DNA from: Eriocheir sinensis
Taxonomy: Eukaryota; Arthropoda; Malacostraca; Decapoda; Varunidae
Direction: 5' to 3'
Assembly: GCF_024679095.1 (NCBI RefSeq)
Contig: NC_066512.1
Location: 15,209,142 to 15,273,141, forward strand
Length of the DNA: 64,000 nt
The notes under the pieces were generated by a model. It had not been told where the DNA came from, searched no databases, and was given only the letters and a program-made list of their open reading frames with translations. Positions within the stretch are counted from its first letter, which is position 1. Every line of letters begins with the position of its first letter. Position numbers and translations under genes: made by a program. Of the stretch, positions 38,085-49,009 are shown in pieces.

Positions 38085-39480
38085 AGCAGCTTGCAGAGAA
38101 ACTGCACTCCATAATGAGCGCCTCCCTGAGTGAAGGAAGGGTACCACAAGATTGGAAGAGAGCAAACATAGTACAAATTTATAAAGGAGGAAAGAGAGAG
38201 GACCCATTAAGTTACAGACCGGTATCACTCACTAGTGTGATTGCGAAGATATGTGAGAGGCTAGTTAAAAACAGGTGGTCGATTTTTTTTTTGAAAAAGA
38301 GAGAATTATCTCGGATTGCCAGTTTCGATTCAGGAGAGGGAGATCGTGTGTCACCAACTTATGTTATTACTCAAGGGTGACAGATTTAATACAAGAGAGA
38401 GAAGGCTAGGGGGATGGAGTGTACCTGGATTTGAAAAAGGCATTCGACAAAGTACCGCACAGAAGACTAATTTGGAAAATTAAAAATAGGGGTGGAGTGG
38501 GTGATGAACTGATTAAGTGGTTGGAGGACTTCCTAACTAACATGGAAATGAGTACAATAATCAAGGACAAGGTCTCCAACTAGTGCTCAGTGAGGAGTGG
38601 GGTCCCACAAGGTTCGGTGCTGGCGCCAATAATGTTTGTTGTTTATATAAATGATATGGTGGACGGAGTGACCAGCTATGTGAGTTTGTTTGCAGATGAT
38701 GCAAAGCTATTGAGACGAGTCAATGATGTGAAAGACTGTGAGGCATTGCAGAGGGACCTGGACAAAATATGGGAGTGGAGTGGTACAGGGCAGATGGAAT
38801 TCAACCTTGGGAAATGTAAAAAAAACTAGAGTTTGGTAGAAGTGGAAGAAGATGTGAATATGATTATAAGATGGGAAGTGAGATAATATGCAGAGGAATG
38901 AAAGAAAAAAATTGGGAGTGACTATCTCAGAGAACACGTCACCGAACAAACACATCAACATGATAACGGGACAAACTATGAATTTGCTGAAGAACATAAG
39001 GACGGCATTTGTGTATTTGGGCGAAGAGATGATGAAAAAAAATAGTTACAATGACAAGGCCAAGGTTGGAGTATGCAGCAGTGGGCTGGTCTCCTCACGA
39101 AAAGAAGAACATAAGAAAGCTGGAAGGAGTACAGAGAGTGGCAACTAAGATAAGGATCGGACTTACGAGGAGAGACTCAATAGCATGGGGCTCACAACCC
39201 TGGAGAGAAAAGAGAAAGAGGAGACCTGATAGCGGTGTACAGGGTGGCGAGCGGGGTGGAGAATCTGGAGTGAGGACCTGTGTGTGTGGAGCGAGAGATA
39301 AACTAGAGGACATGGAAAGAAGTTGAGGGCGACCACGTGTAGGCGAGATGTGAAAAAGTTTAGCTTCCCAAACAGAAGAATTGAGCTGTGGAATGGACTG
39401 GAGGAGGAGGTGGTTTGTGCAAGAAACATTCATGATTTTAAGGAAAAGTTGGATAAGAGAGGATATGGAGACGGGACAAC
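38085..39480 (+). pseudogene. CR1-like reverse transcriptase (broken)
   Basis: Pieces in order: VPQDWKRANIVQIYKGG, YRPVSLTSV, then GVYLDLKKAFDKVPHRRL (catalytic Asp), SGVPQGSVLAPIMFVVYIND and FADDAKLL (catalytic Asp pair), LGKCK, then after several stops TRPRLEYAAVGWSPH. The catalytic residues remain, but at least six disruptions separate them. Confidence 0.82.
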
Positions 39481-39544
39481 GCGAGCGTAGCTCTTTTCCC
39501 GTATGTCACAATTAGGTAAATACAACTAGGTAAATACACACACA

Positions 39545-39755
39545 CACTACACCGCTCCGGTAGATCAGAGGTAAGGCTCTGCGCTGCCAGTCGCGCCATG
39601 GCATGCGGAAGTTTGAGCCCCGCTCAGGCAGGGATTTTTCCACTGGCAAGGAGCGGTTACTTGAGCAAATGGGGTTTGTTGTGTGTGGAGGTCCCAGCAG
39701 AACCCAGCTACTTGCTGGTGATGACGAGTCTAACTCGTGATCAAACCATGGGTGA

Positions 39756-39832
<77 letters not shown>
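39545..39832 (+). mobile_element. tRNA-derived SINE, family D (copy 3) with (CA)n tail
   Basis: Head CTCCGGTAGATCAGAGGTAA with CTCTGCGCTGCC and a degenerate box B AGTTTGAGCCCC, body GAGCGGTTACTTGAGCAAAT and ACTTGCTGGTGATGAC, 3' part AACTCGTGATCAAACCATGG, then CA repeats at 39760-39832. Same order as at 20052. Confidence 0.78.
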
Positions 39833-39834
<2 letters not shown>

Positions 39835-40149
39835 CCCCTTTCGGAAAGAATAAAAGACTAATACTGTTGTAGAAGTCGTAGTAATTTTTGTAGTAGTAGA
39901 ATATACATAACGGCGCCTCCATGCACAAACTTTCATCCTTACTACTAACGTACAGTAACCAACCAAGAGCCCCATTAGAACCTCCCGATACTCAGGCTCT
40001 CACATAAAATTATATAAAGAAAGTATTTGTAGTATTTCCTCCAGAGCCTTCTGGCACCGAGCCAAAAATATATAACATTGTTACTTCTTCATCTTTCCCA
40101 ACTCTCCTTAGTCCCGATTGCAGCACAATAATTATTGTCTCATGTCTCT
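39835..40149. other. Unassigned non-coding stretch
   Basis: No recognised feature. Confidence 0.4.
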
Positions 40150-40518
40150 AAAGCTGAAGTCTTCGCTCAATTTTCTTTCAAAATTCCACTCTGGACGATT
40201 CAGGGCATATTTCTCCTACTCTTCCCCCCTCTGACTCCACTATGCCTGTTATTAAAACTCTTCAGAATGATGTTTTCTACGCCCTCTCTGGCCTCGATCT
40301 TCAGAAGGCTTATGGACTTGATGACGTGCCTCCTATTGTCCTTAAAAACTGAGGTTTCCTACTAACACCCTGCCTGATCAAACTATTCCGTCTCTGCTTT
40401 TCAACATTGACCTTTCTCTCCTGCTGGAAGTTCGCCTACATACAGCTTGTGTCTAAGAGGGGTGACCGCTTTAATCCTTCACAGTATCGTCCTTTAGCTT
40501 AATTTCTTGTCTCTCTAA
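40150..40518 (+). mobile_element. LINE-H copy, left part (split by the insertion stack)
   Basis: Plus-strand pieces: MPVIKTLQNDVFYALSGLD, then VSKRGDRFNPSQYRPLA near 40455-40500 (start of the reverse transcriptase), stopping at TCTCTCTAA. The reading resumes at 51837 with TAAGGCTTTTGAAAC, which restores the family word for SLSKAFETILNRE across the junction. The copy is thus cut by 11.3 kb of younger DNA. Confidence 0.82.
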
Positions 40519-41050
40519 AGCCCCGTTCACACTGTGCAGACTCTGGCCCGCGACAACCCAGCGACTTTTGGATTTGAAAAGTCGGCTCCCACGCTCCAAG
40601 ATGGGGGGAGTTTTATGGAGGGCGTCTTGGTGTCAGCTAGTGTGATTGCCGACGGTCGTCGCTTGTCTGGGACATTCGGCCAACTAGTTGCCAACATCTC
40701 GCAGACATGCTGGCAACTAATCTCAAGACGAGTCTCAACGGTCATTTTTTTTTTAAATGGCGCCATGTCTACGACAATCACGACTCTGCCGACCGATTGG
40801 CCGACAGTAGCAGACGGTCTTAACGGCAGTCTTGCAGACTGTCTGTGAACTGGTTGGCTGACCAGCTGGTCAACAGTTACCAAGGAGTTGGCCGACGGTC
40901 TTCGCGGCTGTCTTGGAGGCAGCCTTGCCGACAGTCACCGAATTCTACCCAGAAGTTTAAAAGGATATTTTGGCCGTAGACATCTTAATAGCACTCTTCA
41001 TGGGTCCTGGGGTATATAGGCTATAATGAGCTGAGACTTTCCGTTGTGTC

Positions 41051-41460
41051 TAGGGCTGCCACCCGTTCCTCAAATACGGAATCGTTCTGTTTTCGAGAGT
41101 GAAATGTAGCGTTTCGTTTTGAACCCATACGGAACGCCATTTGTTCCGTATTTGGCTGTCTGAATGGTCAAACAGACAAAATTCAGTGTCTTAAAATTGT
41201 AGTGAGCGCATTTTTTGGTTAATCATAAAACCAGTCCGTAAAATTTCTCAAGGTTCGTCCTAAAATACGTGTAAAATACGCGACGTATCATCCCTCCCCC
41301 TTTCCTCCGACCTACACCAGCAGTGGGCAGCGGCTGTCAGTCATGGCAATCTCGAGAAATTTTAGGGTTGCCACCCATTCCTTAAAATATGGATCCATTC
41401 CGTATTGGAAGGTGAGATGTTGCATTCCACATTTTTCTGACCTCATGGGTGGCAACCCTA
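41051..41460. mobile_element. hAT-type MITE inside E1
   Basis: 410 bp with ends TAGGGCTGCCACCC and, reversed, TAGGGTTGCCACCC. It is flanked by GTTGTGTC (41043-41050) and GTTATGTC (41461-41468), an 8-bp duplication with one mismatch, as for hAT. The empty site is visible in the sister element E2, where the same sequence is uninterrupted (near 51300). A third copy of the terminal word lies inside at about 41363. No coding content. Confidence 0.82.
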
Positions 41461-41540
41461 GTTATGTCACTCAACCCAAGAGAGAGACAGCAGGAGTGCG
41501 TGCGTGCTGTGCGGCTCCCAGATTTGTGCCAGTGAAACGT

Positions 41541-41959
41541 TGTAGCAGTCACCGCTCAAATTCCGTGTTCCTTCCCCTCAGTGACAAGAAAATGGGGTGC
41601 TGCAAAGAAAGACTTAAGATTCTGTGTTTTCATGTTTAATGTTCATCGTCGATCCTTTACTCCCTCTGTCTTGTAGCGTCTTCAATGTTTAACTTTCCTT
41701 GTCCTCGTTTATCTTCCACTGTCTGTCTTCGTCCTTCTATTGTCAAATTATACACATAGTTCCACATATACACCAACACTTAAATGTCACCCACACTTCA
41801 CAACATTCACATAAACGCATACACAAACAAACACCTTTTCTTAGTGTCTTGTCTATGTCGATGACCTCTGTAAGTTTGTCCAAATAAAGTAACCCTGGCG
41901 GATATGACTTTCTCTATCCGTGAACCGATTAGCACTTAGAACACTCGCTACCACCAACA
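41541..41959 (+). repeat. 5' LTR
   Basis: TG...CA repeat of 419 bp. Contains AATAAA at about 41884 near its 3' part, a likely poly(A) signal. Confidence 0.92.
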
Positions 41960-41960
41960 A

Positions 41961-41978
41961 TTGGTGACCCTGCAGTGT
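41961..41978 (+). promoter_or_regulatory. Primer-binding site of the LTR element
   Basis: TTGGTGACCCTGCAG lies one base after the 5' LTR. TGGTGACCC is a usual tRNA-primed start in Ty3-like elements. The tRNA was not determined. Confidence 0.6.
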
Positions 41979-42179
41979 TGCTATGGTTCAAGGTGGCTTA
42001 TAGCCGGTGCCGTACCAAGGGCACTCTCTCCTAGAGTGGAGGACCTGGGCAGGGTAACTTGTCCATTCGTCCGCCCTCTCCTGGGGCAAAAATCCTCACC
42101 TCCATTCGGGGTTCGTGGGGCTGAGCACTCAGGTCGGGAGAAATATTACGCCGCAGGCGTAGTTGCCATCTTCAGGGTT

Positions 42180-42440
42180 CTCCCCTGGCCTCCCACAGGC
42201 GCCTTCTGCGCCTTCCCCAGGCACCCTCTGTGCCTCCCCCAGGCACCCTTTGTGCCCTCCTCCAGACGCCTTCTGCGTCTCCCACAGGCACCCTCTGTGC
42301 CTCCCCCAGGCACCCTCTGTGCGCCTCTTCCAGGCACCCTCTGCGCGCCTCTTCCAGGCACCCTCTGTGCGCCTCTTCCAGGCACCCTTTGTGCGCCTCC
42401 TCCAGGCATCTTCAGCGCCCTTCAGGCATCTTTTGTGCCC
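42180..42440. repeat. Minisatellite in LTR-element interior (CAGGCACC units)
   Basis: About ten units of 21-27 bases with CCAGGCACCCTCTGTGCGCC. They are open in both directions, producing Pro/Ala-rich or Gly/Arg-rich frames. No protein family recognised. Confidence 0.85.
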
Positions 42441-43479
42441 CATGGTGCTTCTCCCGGCGCTCACCCACCCACCCCCACCCCTCCTCCTCTCTGCTTTTCC
42501 GCTGGTCCGGCGACTGAGACACGCACACCGTGTGACACACTACACAGACTCAGTGAACACTCAAACACAGTGCTACACATTACTGAGACACAGTGCCACA
42601 CACTCAGTGTACACGCCACACACAGACTCGGTGTACACGCCATACAGACTCAGTGTATACGCCACCACACACCACACAAACTAAGAGAGACACGCAAACA
42701 CAGTGTGACACCCCACTGGGATTACTAGCTGCCCGCTGGATTAACCACCGCCTCCTGGATCTACCACCGCCCACTTGGATTACCTTACTCTCCTGTGGAT
42801 CCTCATATATAGTGCAGTGTGTCCAGCAACAGTTCAGTGCACCACGTCCCCAGCAACAGTTAGTGTCAGTATTACATACTAAGCGAACCGTGATGTGTTA
42901 CAGTGCCTTTTTTGAACACTGGTTCACTCCCCGAGCCACAGAGGCCCCTGGCACGTGCCAGCGCCTATAGTACACGCAGTTCGTTCTACTCTCACGGAAT
43001 GCCACGGCTCCTGGCGTATGCTAGCGCCTCTCACTCCTCAACCGGCTGTGGCCCCTGGCACGCTGGCATCTAGCGCCTTACCACGCGGTCGTTTGACGCC
43101 CTTACGGACTGCCGAGGCCCCTGGCACGCTGGCAGGCAGTTTGCGCCTTTAACACACGCAGTCGTTCTACTCTCACCGACTGCCGAGGCGCCTGACACGC
43201 TGGCAGCTAGCGCCTTCACACGCAGTTCCCTCGATGCACTCTGACTGCCGTGGCCCCCGGCGCGTTTACGCCAGTGCTTGTTGCCCATCTCCACGCCACT
43301 CGACTTCACCATACCTGACGACGACATGCAACTCTTCCTCTACTACGGCGGTGTCCTTCAGAGCACCACTCTTCTGCTCAGGACCCGTCTACGTGGTTCG
43401 CGATTCGGGAATGCGGATTCAAGCCTTCCAGGATCTATTAAACAGCCAACCACTCAACTCACCCCAGCTCAACTCACGC

Positions 43480-43870
43480 AGTCCACCTCACGCAGCCCAC
43501 CTCACGCAGCCCACCTCACGCAGCTCAACTTACGCTGCTCAACTCCTCGCTGCTCAACCCCTCGCTGCTCAACCCCTCGCTGCTCAACACTTCAGCTCGA
43601 CTTACCGTAGCTGTCCTCACTGCGCTACTCATCTCAGCTCGACTCACCGTAGCTGTCCCCTACGCGCTACTCACTTCAGCTCGACTCACCGTAGCTGTTG
43701 TCACCACATTACTCACTTCAGCTCGACTCGCCGTAGCTGTTGTTACCGCATTACTCACTCCAGCTCGACTCACCGTAGCTGTTGCCACTGCACTACTCAC
43801 TCCAGCTCGACTTACTATAGCTGTTGTCACTGCACTACTCGCCCCAGCTCGACTCACCGTAGCTGAACTA
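43480..43870. repeat. Minisatellite in LTR-element interior (CAGCTCGACTCACCGTAGCT units)
   Basis: First 12-15-base CAGCCCACCTCACG units, then about seven units of 42 bases containing CAGCTCGACTCACCGTAGCT and GTTGTCACTGC. It lies in the 210-codon plus-strand frame 43234-43866, which is rich in Ser, Thr, Cys and His only because of the repeat. Confidence 0.85.
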
Positions 43871-44029
43871 CTCAGCGCAACTTACCGCGCACCTCAACAC
43901 AACTCTACTCAGCGCAACTTATCCCACAACTCTACTCAGCGCAACGTATCACCGTCTGCCACAGCGCCCCAGCACCAGGGAAGATTTCGTTCCTCCTTCC
44001 TCGTCACTGGGGGGGGGGGGGGAGTAATC

Positions 44030-44448
44030 TGTAGCAGTCACCGCTCAAATTCCGTGTTCCTTCCCCACAGTGACAAGAAAATGGGGTGCTGCAAAGAAAG
44101 ACTTAAGATTCTGTGTTCTCATGTTTAATGTTCATCGTCGATCCTTTACACCCTCTGTCTTGTAGCGTCTTCAATGTTTAACTTTCCTTGTCCTCGTTTA
44201 TCTTCCACTGTCTGTCTTCGTCCTTCTATTGTCAAATTATACACATAGTTCCACATATACACCAACACTTAAATGTCACCCACACTTCACAACATTCACA
44301 TAAACGCATACACAAACAGACACCTTTTCTTAGTGTCTTGTCTATGTCGATGACCTCTGTAAGTTTGTCCAAATAAAGTAACCCTGGCGGATATGACTTT
44401 CTCTATCCGTGAACCGATTAGCACTTAGAACACTCGCTACCACCAACA
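44030..44448 (+). repeat. 3' LTR
   Basis: Near-identical to the 5' LTR over 419 bp, with about four substitutions seen by eye. Confidence 0.92.
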
Positions 44449-45119
44449 ACGTAACCATGCCCAGACGTTGTTGTTGTGATTGTGATTGCAAAATGAAAAT
44501 ATAAATCTCCCGATGGCGGCAGTGTAGGCCAATATTTCTGAGCCGGCAGTCGTCGCGAACGTCCTTCATTAGACGAAGACTGTCGTCACTACAGTCCCAT
44601 ATTATTCTTAATTCGGTAAAAAAATTGAAAAATGGACCTGACAGTCTTAACGACTGTCTCAGGACAAGCCAAGACTGTTGGGGACAGTCTTGACGACTGT
44701 CCCCGTCCTCCCTCCGACCTCAACAGGAAATGACCGTTGGTCCAGAACCTTGCCCACTCTTGTCGTTGGAGTTTAGCATAGGATACTTTTTCGCGCTCAC
44801 CCTCACGTCCCCACACTCCCCTCCCGACGTCCTCTCAGCATTCGGCGACCGTTTCTAGACCTCTTTCAAGACATGCCCGACTCTTTCATATCAACACCCA
44901 AAACCTCGTGCACCCTAGAGCCGTGGGTAGTCGTGGCCCAGAGTCGGCACAGTGTGAACGGGGTTTAAAAAGGCCCCTTTACACTGTGCCGACTCTGGGC
45001 TACGACAGGCCATGACTCACGAGTGTAAAGGTGGTAAGGAAACCCAGGCTGGATCAGGAACACTTTGTATTCTCTAACGTTTCGACCGCAAGGTCTTCCT
45101 CAGAGAGTGACAGACAATT

Positions 45120-45454
45120 CTTCTTCTCCTTATGGGATTTACCCCCTAAATAGGGGGAACGGGCCTTTGTCTTACGACGGCCCGTCGCAGGGGGGAACCC
45201 GCCGCTGGCGTGCGACGGGTGTAGGGACGCCTCCGCCGCCGCCACAACCACGGGTAATAGCCGGCGAGCAGCGACGGAGGCACGGGCTCTCTGGTCAGGC
45301 GCCCAGCAGACACCCGTAGCGGTACTCGTGCGAGCAGCCGACTGGTCGACTTGACCGCGGAGGGGTGGCCCTAAGCAAGGATGACCCCACGGAACCACCT
45401 CGCCTCCGTAGAAGAGCCACCCGGTTGCTAGCCCGAGGAGTGCTGGCGTTCCAC
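45120..45454 (-). mobile_element. Short LINE-derived retroelement F (copy 1)
   Basis: 335 bp, flanked by a perfect 12-bp duplication TGACAGACAATT (45108-45119, 45455-45466). On the minus strand it starts AGTGGAACGCCAGC and ends in a CCCCCTA-TTTAGGGGG hairpin, GTAAATCC and an A/G-rich tail. No tRNA-like promoter boxes. The 3' hairpin is shared with the I-clade LINE at 46136-46963. Confidence 0.85.
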
Positions 45455-45466
45455 TGACAGACAATT

Positions 45467-45702
45467 AGTTAGTTAATGGTTTATGGCACATAAATTGCAT
45501 ACATTACATGATAAAAAGAAAAAAAAAAAGAAACATATACAATATCATATGCAAAGCGGGCACCAGCCCGCCGGTGAGGGAATCAGAGTGTCGGTGTGGG
45601 CGCTGTGCTGCTCACAGACTTCTTCCTGTGGTGGTGAGTGTGTTGCGGGCAGGTCAGGTCAGCGGGGCGGGGGTGCCGCCCTGAGCACCCGCAGCATCAC
45701 CT
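45467..45702. other. Unassigned segment inside the Penelope element
   Basis: About 235 bases between two F copies: AT-rich with an A-run at 45519-45531, then GC-rich. Possibly Penelope 3' UTR or another truncated element. Not recognised. Confidence 0.4.
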
Positions 45703-45713
45703 CCCAGACACTT

Positions 45714-46049
45714 TTTTTTTTTTCAAGGATTTACCCCCTAGGAAGGGGGAACGGGCCTTTGTCTGTGCGACGGCCCGTCGCAGGGGGGAACCCGCCGCTG
45801 GCGTGCGGCGGGTGTGGGGAAGCCTCCGCCGCCGCCACAGCCACGAGTAAGAGCCGGCGTGCAGCGACGGAGGCACGGACTCTCTGGGCAGGCGCCCAGC
45901 AGACACCCGCAACTGACACGTGCGAGCAGCCGACTGGTCGACTTGACCACGGAGGGGTGGCCCTAAGCGAGGATGACCCCACGGGTCCACCTCGCCTCCG
46001 TAGAAGGGCCACCCGGCTGCTCGTCCGAGGAGTGCTGGCGTTCCACTGC
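45714..46049 (-). mobile_element. Short LINE-derived retroelement F (copy 2)
   Basis: 336 bp with an 11-bp duplication CCCAGACACTT (45703-45713, 46050-46060) and an A-run as tail (T-run at 45711-45723 on the plus strand). Same start and hairpin end as copy 1. Very similar to copy 1 along the whole length. Confidence 0.87.
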
Positions 46050-46060
46050 CCCAGACACTT

Positions 46061-46126
46061 CTTTCTTTCTTGGGATTTACCCCCTGAGAAGGGGGAACGG
46101 GCCTTTGTCTATGCGAAGGCCCGTCG
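46061..46126 (-). mobile_element. Short LINE-derived retroelement F (copy 3, 5' truncated)
   Basis: Only the last 65 bases of the element, with hairpin, GTAAATCC and an AAGAAAG tail. It is flanked by CAGACACTT on both sides (46052-46060, 46127-46135). It could equally be a truncated LINE copy, since both share this end. Confidence 0.75.
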
Positions 46127-46135
46127 CAGACACTT

Positions 46136-46963
46136 GTTGTTGTTGTTGTTGTTTAAGATTTATCCCCCACAGGGGGAAACAGGCCTTTGTCTCGAGAGAC
46201 GGCCTGTAGCTGGAAGCGGTGAACAGACGGTTCTCTATCGGGGCGGGGCACACTCCTCCACGAGGCGCAGCAGCTGGGCGTCACTCAGGTACCCGATAAG
46301 GCTAGGGGCAGGCAACCCCTCCGGGTTGGGAAGGAATTGCTGAGTGCCCTCACACTCGAGGAGGTAGTGGAGGAGTGGTTGGAGAACCTCCTCCCCACAG
46401 TGCAAGCATTCGACTGGGAATGGATCTTCAGGATCCAGTGTAGAGACACACTTATATCCAAGACGCAGGCGGCGGAGGCTGGTTTCCGTCCGTCGTGGGA
46501 GGGGCATCGGTATTTCTCGTTGACCGAAGTCAGTGGCTGCGGAATACCAATGCGCTGAAGGCGAACCCGCAGCCACTGCCTCCTCCAGCTCCCTCCTTCT
46601 CTCGGCTGAGGCGTGCATAGCTGCGCCCCGTTTGACTTGGGAGCCGCTGGGTGATAGCCTGTGCCTAACCACAGGGAGCAGTGTGGCCTCCGCAGCAGCC
46701 CGGTCCGCAGCCTCGTTCCCTGGAACTCCGGCATGGCTGGGCACCCAGTTGAAGTGAATTACCCGCCCCTCCCTCTGCATTCCTTGCATCCGGGCGTGGA
46801 TGCTGGTAAGGAGGGAGATGTTGTCGGTAGCGGGTTCGGCTAGGAGGGACTGGATGGCCGGCACCGAGTCGCAGTGGAGGACGACAGCCCCCACGCCCTC
46901 CTCCTCAGCGTGTTTCAGGGCCCAGCTGATGGCAACAAGCTCCGCCTGTGTCGATGATGAGAA
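46136..46963 (-). mobile_element. I-clade LINE, 5' truncated
   Basis: Flanked by CGCAGACACTT (46125-46135 and 46964-46974), a perfect 11-bp duplication. Contains an RNase H domain and a C-terminal Cys/His motif, then about 100 bases of 3' UTR with GGCCGTCTCTCGAGACAAAG, a CCCCCTGTGGGGG hairpin, ATAAATCT and an (AAC)n tail. RNase H after the reverse transcriptase is typical of the I group. Confidence 0.88.
46235..46963 (-). pseudogene. I-clade LINE ORF2 C-terminus: RNase H and zinc-finger-like tail
   Basis: About 240 codons. RNase H marks are SSSTQAEL (catalytic Glu), HCDSVPAIQSL (catalytic Asp) and WVPSHAGVPGNEAADRAA (His and last Asp). The first Asp lies before the truncation and is missing. 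The tail has CLHCGEE followed by HYLLEC, a Cys-Cys-His-Cys set common at the end of I and Jockey ORF2. The open frame runs 48 codons further upstream into the neighbouring F copy by chance. The product would lack the reverse transcriptase. Confidence 0.88.
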
Positions 46964-46974
46964 CGCAGACACTT

Positions 46975-47310
46975 CCTTCCTTCCTTTAAGATTAACCCCC
47001 ATAAAAAGTGGGACAGGGCCTTGGCCAAATGGCGGCCCTGTAAGGGGTGGGCGAGCAATGCAAGCTCGTTGCGGGTCTAGGGACGCCTCCGCCGCCGCCA
47101 CAGCCACGGGTAACAGCCGGCGAGCAGCGACGGAGGCACGGGCCCTCCGGGCAGGCGCCCAGGGAGCAGCCCGTAGCGGTGCACGAGCGAGCAGCCCAGC
47201 AGTCGACTATAACCGCAGAGGGGTGACCCAAAGCGAGGATGACCAAGCGAGCCACCTCGCCTCTGCAGAAGGGCCACCCGACTGCTCGCCCGAGGAGTGC
47301 TGGCGGTCCA
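46975..47310 (-). mobile_element. Short LINE-derived retroelement F (copy 4)
   Basis: 336 bp, more diverged than copies 1 and 2 (hairpin CCCACTTTTTATGGGGG, tail AAGGAAGG). The 3' side has CGCAGACACTT (46964-46974). The 5' side is ACTGACAGG and shows no matching duplication, so one end may have been altered. The hAT element starts eight bases further on. Confidence 0.78.
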
Positions 47311-47318
47311 CTGACAGG

Positions 47319-47568
47319 TAGGGGTGGGCAGGTACCGGTACCAGTACCGGTACTAACGGTACCAGCTAAACGGTACGGTACCGGTACCAGATTGCTCGGT
47401 ACCGGTACCAGTTGCTCGGATTTATTTATTGGATTTATTGATAATTCTTCATGTCCGATTTTTTTTTTAGGTTGCTAATAAATATTGTTACTGTTATTAG
47501 ACTATGATCGAGTACATCCATAATAACTATACTTGCTATTTTCTTATCGAAAAAATAAATATTCACTT

Positions 47569-47604
<36 letters not shown>

Positions 47605-47781
47605 ACCACTTAGTAAGTGGATATCTCGGTGATATGGGTAGTGGGTACTCGATCATAGTCTAATAACAATAACAATATATATTAGCGTTTTCTAAAGACT
47701 CGTGGGACTCACTAACTTTTAACCCAAGACTTCGTTTTCTTTTTACGTGCCACTGTTAAATTCGTATGACTCGTTAACTTT

Positions 47782-47851
<70 letters not shown>

Positions 47852-47959
47852 ATATTTATCCAATAAAGCATTTACGAAAAAGTTTGAATCCTTGGAGAGT
47901 TTCTGGCTATAAAGAATTGCATGATGAATTATATAAGATGATTAAATATTCGAGGTGTA

Positions 47960-48007
<48 letters not shown>

Positions 48008-48941
48008 TCACCACTTAGTGAGTGGATATCTCAGTGATATGAGGTACTCGATCATAGTCTAATAACAATAACATTTATTAGCAACCTAAAGAAAAAATCG
48101 GACATGAAAAATTATCCAGTAACTCCAATAAATAAATAAAATAATGGAAACGGGAGCTGTGATGGAAACGGAAAGCAGGACAAAATGGTGAACTTGGGGA
48201 GACGGTCAGCGGGCAGTGACTCAGCGTCTACACACAGGGCTCATACCACATGGAGGCGGGCGAGCACCGAGCGTCACTAAGATCCTAACGGCAATGCGCA
48301 GTGCCGAGTGATCATTAAGCTTCCCGGAACCCAAGTGATCATGATGCTTCGCGGTACCAGTACCGATATCAGTTATCGATACCGGCGAGTGATCATTAAG
48401 CTTCCCTGAACCCAAGTTATCATGATGGTTCGCGGTACCAGTACCGATAGCAGTTATCGATACCAGGGACCGGTACCTGGTATCGATAGCTGCTATCGGT
48501 ACTGGTACCGCGAAGCATCATGATCACTTCGCGGTACCGGTACCGATAGCAGTTATCGATACCGGTACCGGTACTGGTATCGATAACTGATATCGGTACT
48601 GGTACCGCGAAGCATCATGATCACTTGGTTTCCGGGAAGCTTAATGATCACTCGGTGCTCGCCCGCCTCCATGCGGTATGAGCCCTGTGTGTAGACGCTG
48701 AGTCACTGCCCGCTGACCGTCTCCCCAAGTTCCCACCATTTTGTCCTGCTTTCCGTTTCCATCACAGCTCCCATTTCCATTATTTGATTTATTTATTGGA
48801 GTTACTGGATAATTCTTCATGTCCGATTCTTTTTCTTTTTTAGGTTGCTAATAAATATTTTTATTGTTATTAGACTATGATCGAGTACACCCATAATAAC
48901 TATACATGCTATTTTTTTTTCGAAAAAATAAATATTCACTT

Positions 48942-49009
<68 letters not shown>

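Larger units (their letters stand above)
36490..39537 (+). mobile_element. CR1-like LINE, decayed, 3' end present
   Basis: Plus-strand endonuclease (SYTNINGIVSSW, LTETKL, ILMGDFN near 37125), linker (to about 37840), then reverse transcriptase pieces. The whole is cut by about ten stops or frameshifts (for example at 37166, 37838, 38050, 38378, 38581, 38827). The 3' end is intact in form: WNGLEEEVV and KEKLDK near 39390-39455, then a short UTR ending in two TAGGTAAATACA words and CA repeats. A short repeated terminal word in place of poly(A) is typical of CR1-type elements. It starts at a (CA)n tract and is followed at once by a SINE. Confidence 0.85.
41541..44448 (+). mobile_element. LTR retrotransposon without pol, inside E1
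   Basis: Two 419-bp direct repeats (41541-41959, 44030-44448) begin TGTAGCAG and end CCAACA, flanked by a 4-bp duplication ACGT (41537-41540, 44449-44452). TTGGTGACCCTGCAG at 41961 is a likely primer-binding site, and a G-run with GGAGTAAT just before 44030 is the polypurine tract. The 2.07-kb interior has no gag, protease, reverse transcriptase or integrase. The 4-bp duplication and TGGTGACC site suggest a Ty3-like parent. Only about four differences are visible between the LTRs, so it is recent. Confidence 0.92.
40519..44965 (-). mobile_element. PIF/Harbinger-like element E1 (with two inner insertions)
   Basis: Bounded by TAA at 40516-40518 and 44966-44968. Ends are inverted: AGCCCCGTTCACACTGTG on the left and, reversed, AACCCCGTTCACACTGTGCC on the right. 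TAA duplication fits PIF/Harbinger. Without the MITE (41051-41460) and the LTR element (41541-44448) the core is about 1.1 kb and aligns with E2 in reverse. Many GACTGTC/GCCGACAGTC words lie near both ends. No intact transposase. Confidence 0.8.

Noticed and set aside
41961..43866. gag or other protein inside the LTR element
   Set aside because: Frames consist mostly of minisatellite units with no zinc knuckle, capsid or protease motif.
45120..45454. rRNA or other structured RNA, suggested by GC-rich hairpins
   Set aside because: Perfect 12-bp target duplication, A-rich tail and several nearby copies show a retroelement.
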